In this document: positions 11,995-26,900 of the stretch, in pieces
How positions within the stretch are numbered: position 1 is the first letter of the stretch
How the letters are laid out: each line of letters starts with the position of its first letter
Source of the DNA: Siphonodentalium dalli
Taxonomy: Eukaryota; Mollusca; Scaphopoda; Gadilida; Siphonodentaliidae
Assembly (NCBI GenBank): GCA_032622095.1
Contig: CP136066.1
Location: forward strand, 93,331,319-93,395,318
Direction of reading: 5' to 3'
Length of the DNA stretch: 64,000 bases
Notes under the pieces: generated by a model
Database searches by the model: none
Told to the model about the DNA's origin: nothing
Seen by the model: only the letters and a program-made list of their open reading frames with translations
Position numbers and translations under genes: made by a program

Positions 11995-14900
11995 GTGAGT
12001 TGTGGTATTTCTATGTATTGCCAATGTTTATTCTACACCTCTCATATTTATTAAACATGCGGTAGAGGGTGTATGCATGTGTTCAATGCTGATGATTCAG
12101 ATGGACACATGGGCTTCACTCTGATAGACCAGACCACAGAGGAGGTAGACCGGACCTCAGAGGAGGGACATATCACTGGAAGGCGATGTTTTTCTTATGC
12201 TATTTCTAAACTTTCTTGGTCAATGTGGGCTCTGTATCTGCTGGTATCCTGCCGTAAGCATTGGGGTATACATGTATATATATTTTTTGGCAAATTTCAG
12301 ATTGTTATCCTTAAAATGCCCTTAAATACAGATTTGCCATAACAAGTCTATATTTTGGATAAAATGAATGAAATTTTATCATTCATCTTACATATGTCGC
12401 ACTGAAACATACTGAAGTACTAAAGTTATGACCAGTAGCCATTTTTTGTTCAGCGCTAACTTTTTTTCCAAAATTTCTCAAAATTCTGTTGTATTTTCAA
12501 AAAATTCCAACAGGAAAATGCTTATTAATTTTTTATTTTAAAACATAACCCCCCCCCCCCCCAAATTTTGTCACAAATTTGCACAGATGTATCCTCTACA
12601 TGATAGAATTTAAAAGACTTGTGTGACTTATTTAGTTTTCAAGATATTAAAAAAAAAAATTAACCCTCCCTCCCTAAACCACACTTTTTTTTTCCAAAAG
12701 TGTGCCAAAATTCATAACATACAATAATGTGACAATGGTATGCAATTGGTATTCTTAAGGTTGACTAATTCGGATTGAACAAAACTTTTTGTTCTCCTTT
12801 GAAAGAGTTAATTTTTACCTTAATACACAATAACTGTTGAGACATTTTCAGAATCACTGTTGGGCTATCACAGCCATTGTCATATTCTTCAACATCATGT
12901 TCAAGAAAAATGGTCTCAACGTCCTCGGGGGAAATTGTTACCACACATCTTGCTTTGATTCTCAATGGTCCACACATGCTTTTTTATGTCTGGTACTTTG
13001 AATTTTGCTGAATGTAATTGCCATAGCGTGGCAATTACATTTGTTCTTTGGTCATGAAATAGTAATGTGTCTCGGCACAGAGGAAGAACAGGGTTCGTAC
13101 GCTGGTCTGGAATCCTGGAAAAGTTATGGAATCCGAAAATTTCGATTCGATACCCTTGAAAAGTCTGGAAAATGGGACCTTTTTCACCCTACTATGGAAA
13201 AAGTCTTGAAAATATTAAAGCTACCCTGAGATTCAAGGTCTTGAAAAGTCATGGAATATCCCAAGGCCGAGTTCTTCGGTAAATAAATGCTGTTACTTTC
13301 CGTTCTTACGATACCATCTCCGTAGTTACAGTTGGAACTACACGTTTTACGGTATGCCGAAACACGAATTGTCTCCCTTACCGGAACTCATTTATATACG
13401 TAATAACATAACTCAAATCGAACGAACCTAAAACAAATATGTCAATGCGTACTCTCACTAAATTCACCGATGTTACTCATGTTACTCAAAATTATTCGAG
13501 AGCACCATTTTATAGTGTGCAAATATAGTTTTAATCGTTGTATTGCCTTGTTCGAAATATATCGTGATCCATAACCGGAAAATAGTAATTTTTTTCCCCC
13601 AATGATTTTAGAAATTATAGACTCTGGGTGTCAAGGCCGATAATTGTTGCAGATGCCAACCATTTATGATTTATTTTTCATATCAGCTTAATTAGTTAAA
13701 TGCATCTTTGCAGATAAAGGGCTCATTTTAACTAACGTATATGTGTGCTCTGTTTTAAACAACCTGGAAATTTATATATTGGTCTTCCTCGTTGTTTAGC
13801 TAGGTACGAGGTATGGAAAAGTTATGGAATTTTTTAACTGAAAAGTCTTTAAAAATTTGTCCGAAAGTCTTGAAAAAGTATGGAAAAGTTATGGAATTTT
13901 ACTCTCAGCTAGGTGTATGAACCCTGAAGAACAGACATATCCACAATTGTGTTTTATTTATCAAACTTTTTCTCAAACATATTCCACCTTGCTTCATCAA
14001 CACACTTTTAATGCTGTCCATACATGGCATAAACAAATTCTTCAATGTCTTGGAACAGATTTTCAGTTAAAACCCATTCATTACCTAATAATAACATACA
14101 TGTAGCTTTCATGAATTTATTTATTTATTCTAATAGTTTCCAACATAATTTCTTTCCCTTCCGAAAAAAAATGCTGAGTTGTAATCATTGCATGTTCAAG
14201 TGCATGTGCACCACTTCAAAACTCATTGCTAAAGACATAGTAAAGACCTTGCGCAAAATCACGATTACGATTATGAATATGGACAATATCCTGCCAGTAT
14301 ACAGCCAAAAATTTTAATTTCTTTATACAAGGGGGTTCTTATGTGAGTCAAAATATACCCCAGTCAGTTTAATGATGTGCAGATGTGTCAAAGCTGTGCC
14401 ACCAGTGCTCATGGGGACACTCTAACATTATCTGTTTGGTGTATAACACACGGATAAGAACATAGGATCTGAAAGAGACACACATTACTTTTTCCATCAA
14501 ATATACATGTATGTGTGACTGAATACAGTGAGGCATATACCGTCCCACCAATTAACGATCGTAGGTAAATTGCCTTACTAGGACAATATATCCTTTCCAT
14601 AATTGTAATAGTAATTTTGTGAAAGGACTCTATTGTTTCACTTGAACAGATTGCTTAAGATATACATGTAATAATACCATCATACACAACTCAATTGACA
14701 ATATGCATTCACACATTGTTTTTGATGCATCTCTGGGCCTATATAGAAGTGTCAGATGTCAATCAACATCCTGTACAAATCTGGAAATAGTGTCTATGAC
14801 ATTTGTAAAATGAGGTCCCCAGAAGGTAAATTTATTGGTGCTATCATGCTATCCAACTGGATGGGATAGTGTCACCAAATTCACCCTCTGGGGAACCTGT

Positions 14901-17900
14901 TCTGCTTAGGACTCAACTGCTTTGGGAGACCTAGGATCAGATTGAAGTTCCCCATTGATACTTGATTACATTCATTGGCGGTTTTAGGTGAGCATCTGGT
15001 CTGGGTGTATTAAAAGGCCATCATAGAGGAGCGTATACACACAGGACTCAAATGTAAAACATCATCTCTCCTATCAATATAACTACAGCCCTCTCAAATA
15101 AGATTTTTTGGCTTCGGCAATCTGCCATGGCAACCATTGCCATGGGTCCAGTTTGCATCAGCTGTAACTAGCTGGTTTACCTACGTGCAGACTTGGACTA
15201 GCGATGTTGTCATTAATCTATGGATCGGGCAGGGAAATACTGCTGCAATGCCCTAAATAATTCACTCCTCAATGAGAGCTTTCCGATGAATGGCAACAAG
15301 CCATATTTCCGACTAAATCCTGAAAAGTTACCCATAATTCTGCTGTGGTTATGGAGTCGATTATTTAAGGCATTACTGCTGTATGTCTGGGGAAATTTGG
15401 GTCAGGGTAAAGGGACCCATATCCCCTCTAGCGGTAACCCTGGATGTATACATTAACTGATTTCATACATCTTCCTTCAACCCTTACATGACTGGAGCTT
15501 CCTGAAATTTTGCGAAAACCATGTGCAAATGCATTAATTCTTTTATATATGTGAGTTGCCCATAGGGCACTTGCATATATAAGAGAATACATTCACCTAA
15601 CAATATTTACCTTGGCCTTGTAAGCCAGTCAAGCCATCTTGGATTTTACTCTTTGCATGACTAAATCCTTTGGCACAGGTCAGACATTGCAATTAGCACC
15701 TTTCCTTTCCTATATACTGTCAACCATTAAATTATTCCCCTACCTAAGTTGAGCTACAGTGTCATTGACACTTTCATTGTTGTGTGTATAGACCGAGACA
15801 GTTTAACCCTTTCATGACGAGAGCTGCGCTGGTGAATCATTAAAAACCCTGTGCCAGTGCATTCTCTTATAGCTGCGAGGCTCCCTATGGCAGACTCGCA
15901 TATATAAGAGAATGCACTGGCTTTACAAGGTGAAAGTAAATATTGTTAGGCCAGTACATTCTCTTATTTATGCCCTACATGGGTGACTCGCATATATTAG
16001 AGAATGCTTGGCACTCGGTTTTCGCTAAATTTCAGGAAGCTCCAGTCATGAAAGGGTTAACCTACCAAATTATCACAAATGTCATTCAAATATAAAAACC
16101 ATATCGAAATGGCAGCCACATGTAGTACAGAAGATGACATTATGTACCAACATAGTATAAATTATAATGGTTCTGGCAGTTGGTTCTGGTTAGATTTGCC
16201 CTTTAATATTCTTCATACTTTATTATAAACACTCTATTAATGTCAGGAATGTGGTGAAAATGGGGGTCATGGGTGATAACATGATAACATTTGTGGGAGG
16301 AGGTGGGGTGAGACATCCCCACCCCCACCGATGTCACCATGTTGCCGCAACGCATACCTGATTTGGCCATTAAACATCATGACTCCATGTTGTGGTTCTT
16401 GTTTTCATTTGATCAAAGATGTCTGAAGCTGAGGAAATTTGAGGGTTTAGTATTATCGTAGAGTCCATATATTGGTCTGCAATATTGCATTATTCCAATA
16501 TCGAACTTAATTATTAACTACAATTGGAAGCTCTGTATTATAACACAATACTCCCAAGTGAGCAGTAAAATACAGAGAACTTAATATAGAATACACCCAT
16601 GGTAGCTGAGAATACCAAATTTTCACCAAAAGTGGAATTGTGGTTTTAATCACAGCCTGTTGGCATTTATTTTATTTATGACATAATTATTATTTTTTAT
16701 TTGTTCTGCGAATTCAACTACCCCGCTGTTTTCTTATCCACACCGAGAGACACAAACATGATGCTATAAGGAATGTGTGCAGTGATGCATACATTTATGT
16801 CATGACGTCAGCCTGTTTCTGAGAGATAAGTCACTTGGAATTACCATTCATACGTTTCCTAGTTCATATAATACTAGCAAGCTACATAAATATGATTGAA
16901 ATGTAAGCAATTTTCCTCATATCTAATTGATATCATGACAACTTCTGAATGTGACATAGGAACTATTTTACTAACTACGATGTAGTTCTACTATTGGTAT
17001 AAACCTTTAACACATGACATTACGTTTGAACATTTACACCACAGTAGAAATTTATACCCACAGTAGGAAGCTGTATACCCACAATAGGGTGTAAAGATGA
17101 AGTTTACAAAATAGGTGTTATACACACAATAGAATAGGCAATTATGGTATTAATTATCACAAAGGGCCAACACATAGTAAGGTTGCAATGCACTCATCTG
17201 GATTTTGCTTAAGTCTCCTTTCCCAATTCCCATAGCTAAAAAATAATTAATATCAATATCTTTGCCCATTTTTTACAGAATTTCCTGAATGGAATTGAAA
17301 TAAAGATAAAAAGAATAGAAGATGATATCAACAAAAATCACGAGACAATCAAAGAGATTCGTGATACGGTTAGGAACCTGTCTAGAGGGAAGCCAATCAA
17401 AGGACTCGAACATCTCAAGGAAATTATAGACAAGGAACCAGTCATTAAATATGTACCCAAGGATCCCGCAGACAAAGCACTGGCACAGGGGTCAGATGGA
17501 AAGGTTATGTTATGGAAGGAAACCAAAGTCCCGCAGGAAATGTGCTTGCTCGCTGATGGACCCGCTGCAAAAACAGAAGTTCAGGTGAGTATCCCTACAC
17601 TAGTGTTCCAAATCAATGCAGTCCCAAATAAACATGCAGAATGGAATAAAATTTTAAGCTTTTATTCCTACATTTTTAGCTCAACTTTACTTTGTAAAGT
17701 TTGAACTATTGCCATGGCACAGATATTAATACCATGGGAACCAGTACACCTGCGATTATGAGATTTGTCTGACTTTTTTGTGGAGTTATCCCCCTTTTTT
17801 AAATAAATTTTTTTTGGTCTCCAAATGCAGAATTTTGTCCGAGCTTGTACTCCTGCATTTTCCGGTAAATGTTTGTAGAAAAAGAGGCCAATTGGGAAAT

Positions 17901-20900
17901 TTGGTTTGGAACTACTCAAATCAGTATGTCAGTCTGTTCATCTATGGGTGCGTTCAACTTACATTTCCAGAGCATAACTTAGGTGCGTAGAACATTCCCG
18001 CCACTGGCTGTCATGGGGGGGGGGGGGGGGGGGGGGGGGGGGTATCCTTAGTCTCATTGGGATAACCCACCTTTAGTTGTCTCCAGTTTGCAAGTCTGTG
18101 TACCCATTTAGTGGGCCCATGCAGGACAATGTGGCATCCCCATTGCTCACAGCTTATGTGACCACCATAAAACAATGGCTAGAGTGTTCAACTTGTAGTC
18201 GCTGTCAACACAGCAACATGAGTTTGATGCCGCTGAGTTTTGCAACCAGTAGCTAGGTTTTGAGTTAACCCTTTACCCAACAGAACGTTTTTTTTTACTC
18301 TGTGCCAATGCATTCTCTTATATATGTGAGTCGACCATAGGTCGCCTCGCATATATAAGAGAATGCATTGGCTTAACACATTAAAAATGATAAAATTGTC
18401 AAAGAATGTAGAAAAATATTAAAAAAATTGTTAAAAAATGTAAGAAAAAATTATAAAATGTTTTTTTTTAGGCCAATGCATTCTCTTATATATGTGAGGC
18501 GACCTATGGTCGACTCGCATATATCAGAGAATGCATTGGCACAGAGCATAACTGTAACCATCACAATGTGGTCAATGAACCGGTTCCAATGATATCCATA
18601 TTTGTATGGTGTTATTGAGACAGACCGAAGATATTTAGGCTGTTGAAGCTTTATTTGGGCGTTTTTGGCCGTTTTGTTGGGTAAAGGGTTAAAGTTTAGT
18701 GTGACTGTAAATTTCCACGCTGTTCAAATCTAGCGCATAGTTGTGACTCTTAGCAAGGTCACTCATACTGTACTCGGTACATTGTACCTAGAAGTGAAAT
18801 AGGCACCTGGATAAACATGTTCATGTTCACAAAATTCAGGAATCTCCAGTCATGGAAGGGTTAACTGCTATCTTGATAGGAATCTTTTTGCCCTATTTTG
18901 ATTTGGACTGAAAACCCATAATCCCTAATGGTGTACATGTACATATCACAGCACTTGATAAATAGGATGCAATTTTATAGTTCATAATCAATATTTGTGA
19001 ACATTGCCCACATCATCGTACCATAATTTGCAGGGAATAAATATTTATACTTTTGTTATTAAAAACAATAGAATTACCTACCGTCATTGTCATCACATTC
19101 AATAGATTGAAAGATGAAAGAAATTTATGCCACTCCCCATAGTGTGAACATTAACCCTGTAGCTTACTAGCCATCAGCAAGCCTGCAAATAGTGTGGCTG
19201 TCATTTGCAGAATGAGGTCCCCAGAGGGTGAATTTAGTGATGCTATCCATCACAGCAGGCTAGCATCATCAAATTCACCCACTGGGGACCTCATTCTGCT
19301 TAGGCATCAACTACTTAGGCAGACCTAGGATCAGGCTGAATTTCCTCAGTTGAAGTTGGTGATTTTCACCCATTAGTGATCTCGATTATACAATTTATCT
19401 TCTGCAAATTATGGGATATAGAAACTGAACAGAAGAGAAAAACTAACTAAAAAACAATGGTAATTTAAGACTATAAGATACCTCCCAGAAGATGAGACCT
19501 AAAGTACAATGAGGTGCCCAGAGGGCGACTTTGGTGATGGTAGCCCACTGTGGGCTACGTCACTACATTCACCCACTGGGGACCTCATTCTGCAAATGAC
19601 AGACACACTATTTTAAGGCTTGTAGCCATCAATGGATGCCATAAATTTACTCCATCAAATATTAGTCAGTCCTGGTCTAATTCAACTGACTGGTTGACAA
19701 CCATCCTATTCTGGGGTTGTGCGATGTTCAAAATGATAATATGTCAGACTACATCATTATATGATGGGTCAGATGATGAGGGTGCAGGTTCTACTTTCCA
19801 GCTGACTTATTTTGTCATGAGTGTGGTGTGTAATCTCAGGGACATAGCTTGACGCTCTCTGTTGGGTGGATGTCCACTTTGGATTTACATCTGCAACCCA
19901 CCCCAAAATTTCTAAGATTCCAACAGGTACATGTACAGTAATGCTCTAATTAATCGACCTCTTAACCAAAGCAGAATTATGGGTAACTTTTCAGGATTTA
20001 GTCGGAAATATGGCTTGTTGCCATTCATCGGAAAGCTCTCCCCGAGAGCTTTCCGATGAATGGCAACAAGGCATATTTCCGACTAAATCCTGAAAAGTTA
20101 CCCATAATTCTGCTTTGGTTAAGAGGTCGATTAATTAGAGCATTACTGTACCTCAAGCTTTCTACTGTTGGACATTTCTAATCTAACACTCCCACAATGA
20201 TTGGAACTTTCCAACTGTAAAATTGTTTACTGAAGGTAGTAAAATATCAAACTATTGGTTTCAAAACAACACACTGGTTGGAATATCAAATTATCAGAAC
20301 AATTTGAACCTACTTTTGGTCTGAAGTATCCAATTAAATGTTGTGTTAGGCATGAAATTTCTAAATGTTGAACCCTTCCATGACTGGAGCTTCCTGAAAT
20401 TTTGCGAAAACCCTGTACCAATGCATTTTCTTATATGTGCGAGTCTCACATAGGAAACATCGCATATATAAGAGAATACATTGGCCTAACAATTTACCTT
20501 GACCTTGTAAGCCGGTGCAATCTCTTATATATGCGAGGCTCCCTATGGGAGACTCGCATATACTGGTATTAAAGAATTCACTGGCACAGGATCTTTAATG
20601 TTGTGCCAACGCAGCTCCCGTCATGAAAGAGTTAACAATTATGGCCAAAGTTGGGGGAGTGTTGAAACAGAATCCCCAACAAAAAAACTATTCCTCCACC
20701 TCTGTCGCTACTTTCTGTTTAAAACTTCAGTATGTATGGAGGGTGTACGTGATGTATTGTTTTGTTTCTCAATGGAATAATTTGTCATATAATGTTCAGT
20801 GGTCCATATCCTAGCACAAAGGTGTGATACAGTCCACTATGGAGTACCTTCATTATTAATTCATCATAGAGCTTGGCAGAAACAATGACCTCAGATAGCG

Positions 20901-23900
20901 CATTTCCCATGATAGAAGAACAAAACGACACCCAAGTTTTTTTCTACCATAATAATAACAGGCATTGTTGACAATTAATGGTTCATGATGTGGGTTCTTA
21001 ATGGTTTGATATACAGTAATGCCCTAAATTATCGACTCCTTAACCACAGCAGAATTATGGGTAATTTTTCAGGATTTAGTCGGAAATATGGCTTGTTGCC
21101 ATTCATAAGAAAGCTCTCACAGAGAGCTTTCCGATGAATGGCAACAAGCCATATTTCCAACTAAATCCTGAAAAAATTATCCATATTTCTGCTGTGGTTA
21201 AGGAGTTGATTATTTAGGGCATTACTGTACATGTTAATCTATAATTTGGCATTTAACGTTTTACTATATAACCCTTGTTATTGAGGGAAAGATTGATTGA
21301 TTGATTTTTATTTTGTATAATAACAAATGAGAAGCAAGACCATGGTGCATCGTCTTCATGCTGCTCCTGAAAGATGATCTATAAACAAAGGATGCCCGAT
21401 AAATTTAAAGAGGCATATTCTGGGTTAGATACCTCTAGTCACAGCAACATTATGTGTCATAAAGTCTTTGACAAAGCCAGTACAGTAATGCCCTAATTAA
21501 TAGACTCCATAACCACAATAGAATTATGGGTAACTTTTCAGGATTTAGTCGGAAATATGGCTTATTGCCATTCATCGGAAAGCTCTCAGTGAGAGCTTTC
21601 CGTTGAATGCAACAAGCTATTTTCCGACTAAATCCTGAAAAATTACCCATAATTCTGCTGTGGTTATGGAGTCGATTAATTAGAGCATTACTGTAGCTTT
21701 GTACTGTTGAACAGTTTTACTATAACCAATATATAGACGATACATTATCACCATGTGACCAGGTACACATGTACAAATCTAAATTATTTCTGTTAATTTA
21801 ATTGTCCCTCATGTGTCCCTTTAACTTTAAATCACATGTTTTCTGGACATGACTGAATATTTTCCCAAGCTTAAAGATTGTCTATCTCTTTCTAAATAAG
21901 TTTTATATTGTTTCAGGTTATAAAATAATAAATATGAGTCAAAGACACCTGTCTGGAAATGCTTCTATGAATTAATATTGTTTTTATATCATTATTTTCT
22001 TATACAATCAGATATAAAGCAATAATCATTTGGGACAATTTTTCTTTACTATTTTTAGAAGCTACGGTCAGAATGAGCACGAGCCATAAAATTGTCCCAA
22101 ATTGATTTGTATGTATATTATACTAGTACCAGAAAATTCAAAATAAAATCAATATTAATTTTTAGAAGCGTGTAATACATTTTATAAAATACAGATAAAA
22201 CTGAAGATTGGGTATATTATTTGTCTATAAAGCAGTGTATAAAGTGGTTCTTATGCAGCTGAGTGTAATTCGTAGTGAATCACCTACTAGTAGTTGAAAT
22301 AAAATTTGCCTAGATTGAGGGTGCTAATAAAATAGAATTCTCCCTCTTGGCACACTCCAGGTACTTTCTGAAATTTCTGTTCTAAAATTAGCTCCTAAAA
22401 CTATCCCGAGCATGTGTTTACAAATTCTAAATAAAACTTTTTTTTAATTAATATAATCTTTTCCGGATGGGTGTCCTCGATTCATATCTATTAATTTATA
22501 CCTCGGATAAAAAACTTGCCATGAATATTTACAATGTACATTCCCATATGCATTCGTACTGTAGAACATTTCAGGATATTGGTTGTTTGAAATTACATCG
22601 CGTCACATTACACACTGACCCCTACTTACTTCTATTCTTGTATAGACGCAATTTACAACGAACTTCGAGAATAATGTTGGAAATGGGTGCTTAATGGTCT
22701 TTTAATCTGCCAGTTGACTCAGTTGAGTGTAAATATAAGTAACGGATGTTGATTTTGTTGCGTTCCATAGAGTATAAATGCCAGTTGGTCTGTCATTTTA
22801 TGTGTAGAACGAGACCAACTTGCATCCATACTCTTTGGGACACAACAATATAAACATCCATTACTTAAAGAGATACACTATCTTTAAAGGTCTGAAAATT
22901 ATAGTCTGCGTTAAAGAAATCTTCCAACTTTGTTCGTCCATGTGTCAACAATTGTTTTTTTCCTGAATTTTGATGAAAAACACGACCGCCAGCAGCCATC
23001 TTGTATTTATTGGAGAATTGGTTTGATAATTTACAGCCATGTTTAGAATCACCTCTAGATTGGAGCTATCAAATTTGAACAATTTCTGATGAAAAACATG
23101 ACCACCAGTGGCCATCTTGGAATTTACACTTTGTATGACTAATTCCTTTGGTGCAGCCTATAGACCACATCCCTCATCCGATCATCACCAAACTTCATGT
23201 GGATCTTAGGGGCGACCTCTAAATGGAAAACTCCTATTTTGACCAAAATTTATTAAAAAACATGGCTGCCAGCAGCCATCTTGGATTTCAAATTTGAATC
23301 CATCAGAACACCCTGCAGCCCACATTTATTGGTGAAATGTTTGACCTTTACATGACCTTTTCTGTAACATTTTGGCTTTCCTTCTTCTTTATTATTCTAT
23401 TCATTGCTCAACAAAAAATAAACTCCTTCCCAAGTTGAGCTACGGTGTCATTGATAATTTCATTAATATTAATTTTAGATGCAAAATGTCTATGACTCCC
23501 TGAAATTTGACAATCCTGATGGTGGAGCATGGAAACAGGGCTGGGACGTTACTTACGATGCTTCCGCTGTTACAAAGAAAAGGCTGAGGATTTTTGTTGT
23601 TCCGCACAGTCACAATGATCCAGGTATGAAGGTTCTTGATTATATCTTTTATACTTCTTTCCATTAGCTCAATGGAAACATAATTAGGATCAATTGTGCT
23701 GTCTGGTGTGATTTTATTTCATTCATCAATTTGTTTTCCAATGGATAAAGCATTTTTTTCTGGTGACACAAGGAGCCTGTAAAACATATTTTTCATCTAA
23801 AAACTTTCCAATAAACCTCCCAAAAATAACACCTGACAACATTTTTATCCCCATTCTAATTCACACATGCAAATCACAAGAATCTGCCTATTAGTGGCTG

Positions 23901-26900
23901 AACTGTATGGCTCAAATTCGGCGCAATTATATTTCAAATTTATTAACCTCATCCACTAAATTCAATTCGAGCCTCGATTTTTAGTGCACTCTGTTAATAA
24001 ATTTCGACTCATTAGAGATCCTCTATTTATGCACACATTTTATTGAAGTGTTGCATTTTCAGCGACCATGCAGTCAGGAGGTTTCAAAACTTCTCCCTAT
24101 CTGCTTATTAGGGAGAGGTAGACTTTTATTATTAGGGGGAAGTCATAAAACTGACGGTCAAGTTACATCCCAACATCACTCTTTGTTGATCCAATAAATA
24201 TTATACAATGCAAGAGTTCATTATAATCCATAGTACATTGTATAATCAATAAATACACCATTATAATTGGCAAATACACATAAAATACACTGTTTGGAGA
24301 TAAAGTAATGCCCTAAATAATTGACTCCTTAACCACAGCAGAATTATGGGTAACTTTTCGGTATTTAGCTGGAAATATGGCTTGTTGCCATTCATCGGAA
24401 AGCTCTCAGTGAGAGCTTTCTAATGAATGGCAACAAGCCATATTTCCGACTAAATCCTGAAGAGTTACCCATAATTCTGCTGTGGTTAAGGAGTCAATTA
24501 TTTAGGGAATTACTGTATACATGATCATATATGAGGAAGGACAAAATAGGGAGGCATGACACATTTCAGAGAGGTTATCTCCCATCTCTCCCTCCAGGCT
24601 GGCCCTGTGCCCTTCGTATTGTCTATTGTCCCTATCATTAGCTAGTTTTTGTATGAGAACATTTATGAGCTAATAATAGCCCTATTGTAGTTACATGGGA
24701 AAATTGTTTGTAAAGAATGATATTAAGTGTCCATGTTTATTGTGTTTTTGACAAGAATATAAGTGAAGATGGCAAATTATATGGGGAAAACTGTCATGGT
24801 ATGAAGAAAACAAAGTAATTTGTACTCTTTGTAGTAAAATTTATCATATGTCTGTCAACCTTTATTATAAAATCTGAAACTGACATATTATTATGTTAAT
24901 TAATGCTACACACGTTGAGTGTTCATGCCTTTGCTATGAAACAAGTTATAGCCTACAAAGCTACTATTTTGTTATGATCTTCAAGATAGAAAATTGTGTA
25001 CTTATCCAAGTTATACAACACATCTGTGGCTAATTATACCCCCCCCCCCCCCCCCCCCCCCGCAACGTGTTGTGGGAGGGGGGGGGGGGTATACTGGAAT
25101 CAGCTTGTCTGTCCATCAGTCCGTGCGTCGACACAATTTTGTCAGAGCTTTTCTTCCTGCATTTTTTTGTAAATTTTTTTAAAACGTGGCACATATATTT
25201 ACTACCATGGGAACCGGTGCACCTGCGATTATTAGGTCTGTCTAACTTTTTTTTGTGTGGAGTTATCCCCCCCCCCCCCCTCCCCTTTTTAGACTTAGAT
25301 AATTTTCTCAAGATACATAATTTTGTCCGAGCTTTCATTCCTACATTTTTCTGTCTATTTTTTTAAAAACTTGTCACAGTTATTTAGTACCAAGGGAACC
25401 TGTGCACCTGCGAGTATGAGGTCCATCTGTCTTTCTTTTATGGAGTTACCCCCCTTTTTCAACTTAGAGAATTTTCTCAAGATGCATAATTTTGTCCGAG
25501 CTTTTATTCTTACATTTTTCTGTCAATTTTTGTTAAACTTGGCAAAGTGATTTTGTCATTGAAAATGAGAACTCATTTACCACATCTAATATCATGTTGA
25601 GACTAGACTTTGAACAGTGATCGACAAAGAAATTGTTTTTATTGCTAATAAAAAGCAAAAATCAAGAAAAACTGTTTTGAGCACTGGGGATGATAGTTTT
25701 CGGAAACACTTATCCATTTATTTTTATCTTATATGAGAAATTTGGTAATAATCAATTACATTGAAAGATACACCAGTTTTCAGTGGAACTATATATGTCT
25801 CCTCATATCTTATGGTGACACTCCACAGTTTCAACAGGTATGGGCCCAGAAATAGGGGGCCCATAGATTCATTGAAATTTATCTGGATTATGATCCCAAA
25901 CCATATAGACAATATATATATGCCTGAAATTAGTACAGAATAGGCATTCAGAATTTGATACATAATTTCCATAATATATGGGCTATCAAGAGTTATGGCC
26001 CTTGATCTTTTGATCGAAAATGTGATTTTTATTAAAAAAATGTCCAAAATATTGCATTTTCATACCCAATAGGCACGAATACCAGATTTATCAAGCATGG
26101 TCACCTATGTTGGTTTAAAGGCCTCTGGCTTCCAACATCAATGTGAAAAAATTTCAAACTTTCGCTGTTAAATTTTCCAGAAAATCAATTTTTAATGCAG
26201 ATGAAAAATTTTGGGTGCTAAAAAATTGACCCAGTATCTAGAGCCACTGTTTCGCAGAAAACGCTACTGCTGTCTATGGGTGGGGTCAAGGTCACTTGCA
26301 CTTAATTTTTTCATCAGTCTAGAACACCTTCTAAAATTACACAAATTCATATCCCACCTTGTCTCAATATACATACCACATGAATGGTGCCAGAAACCAC
26401 TAGCACTTTATATCTATAAAATCACCCCTACTGATCATTCGAAACTGTGGAGTGTCACCTATGGTGATATACATGTGATAATCGTGTCTTCTACAGGCTG
26501 GATAAAGACATTCCGAGAGTACTATGTGCAGCAGACTAAAAAAATATTTGAAAATATGGTGCCAAAATTGGAAGAAGACGCAAATCATAAATTTATCTAT
26601 GCAGAAATGTCTTTTTTCTCTGAATGGTGGAATGAAATAGATGACGCTAAGAAACAGAGGGTGAAGAAGTGAGTAGAAATAATTAACCCTTTCTATTCTC
26701 CAGTTCTTCCCATGAGGAAAATACAGCAAGAGCACTTACAGTAATGCCCTCAATAATTGACTCCTTAACCACAGCAGAATTATGGGTAATTTTTCAGGAT
26801 TTAGTCGGAAATATGGCTTGTTGCCATTCATCGGAAAGCTCTTAGTGAGAGCTAACCCTTATGGCTGGAGCTTACTGAAATTTTGTGAAAACCCTGTGCC

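Noticed and set aside
12765-12977. Minus-strand ORF, acidic 70-residue peptide
   Set aside because: No domain, no splice partners recognised, surrounded by low-complexity DNA.
25030-25338. ORFs with runs of Pro or Gly
   Set aside because: Produced by poly(C)/poly(G) tracts and the tandem repeat; no codon or domain support.
25724-26047. Minus-strand ORF of 107 codons
   Set aside because: Lies within an inverted-repeat element, has no recognisable domain and runs antisense in a MAN2A intron.
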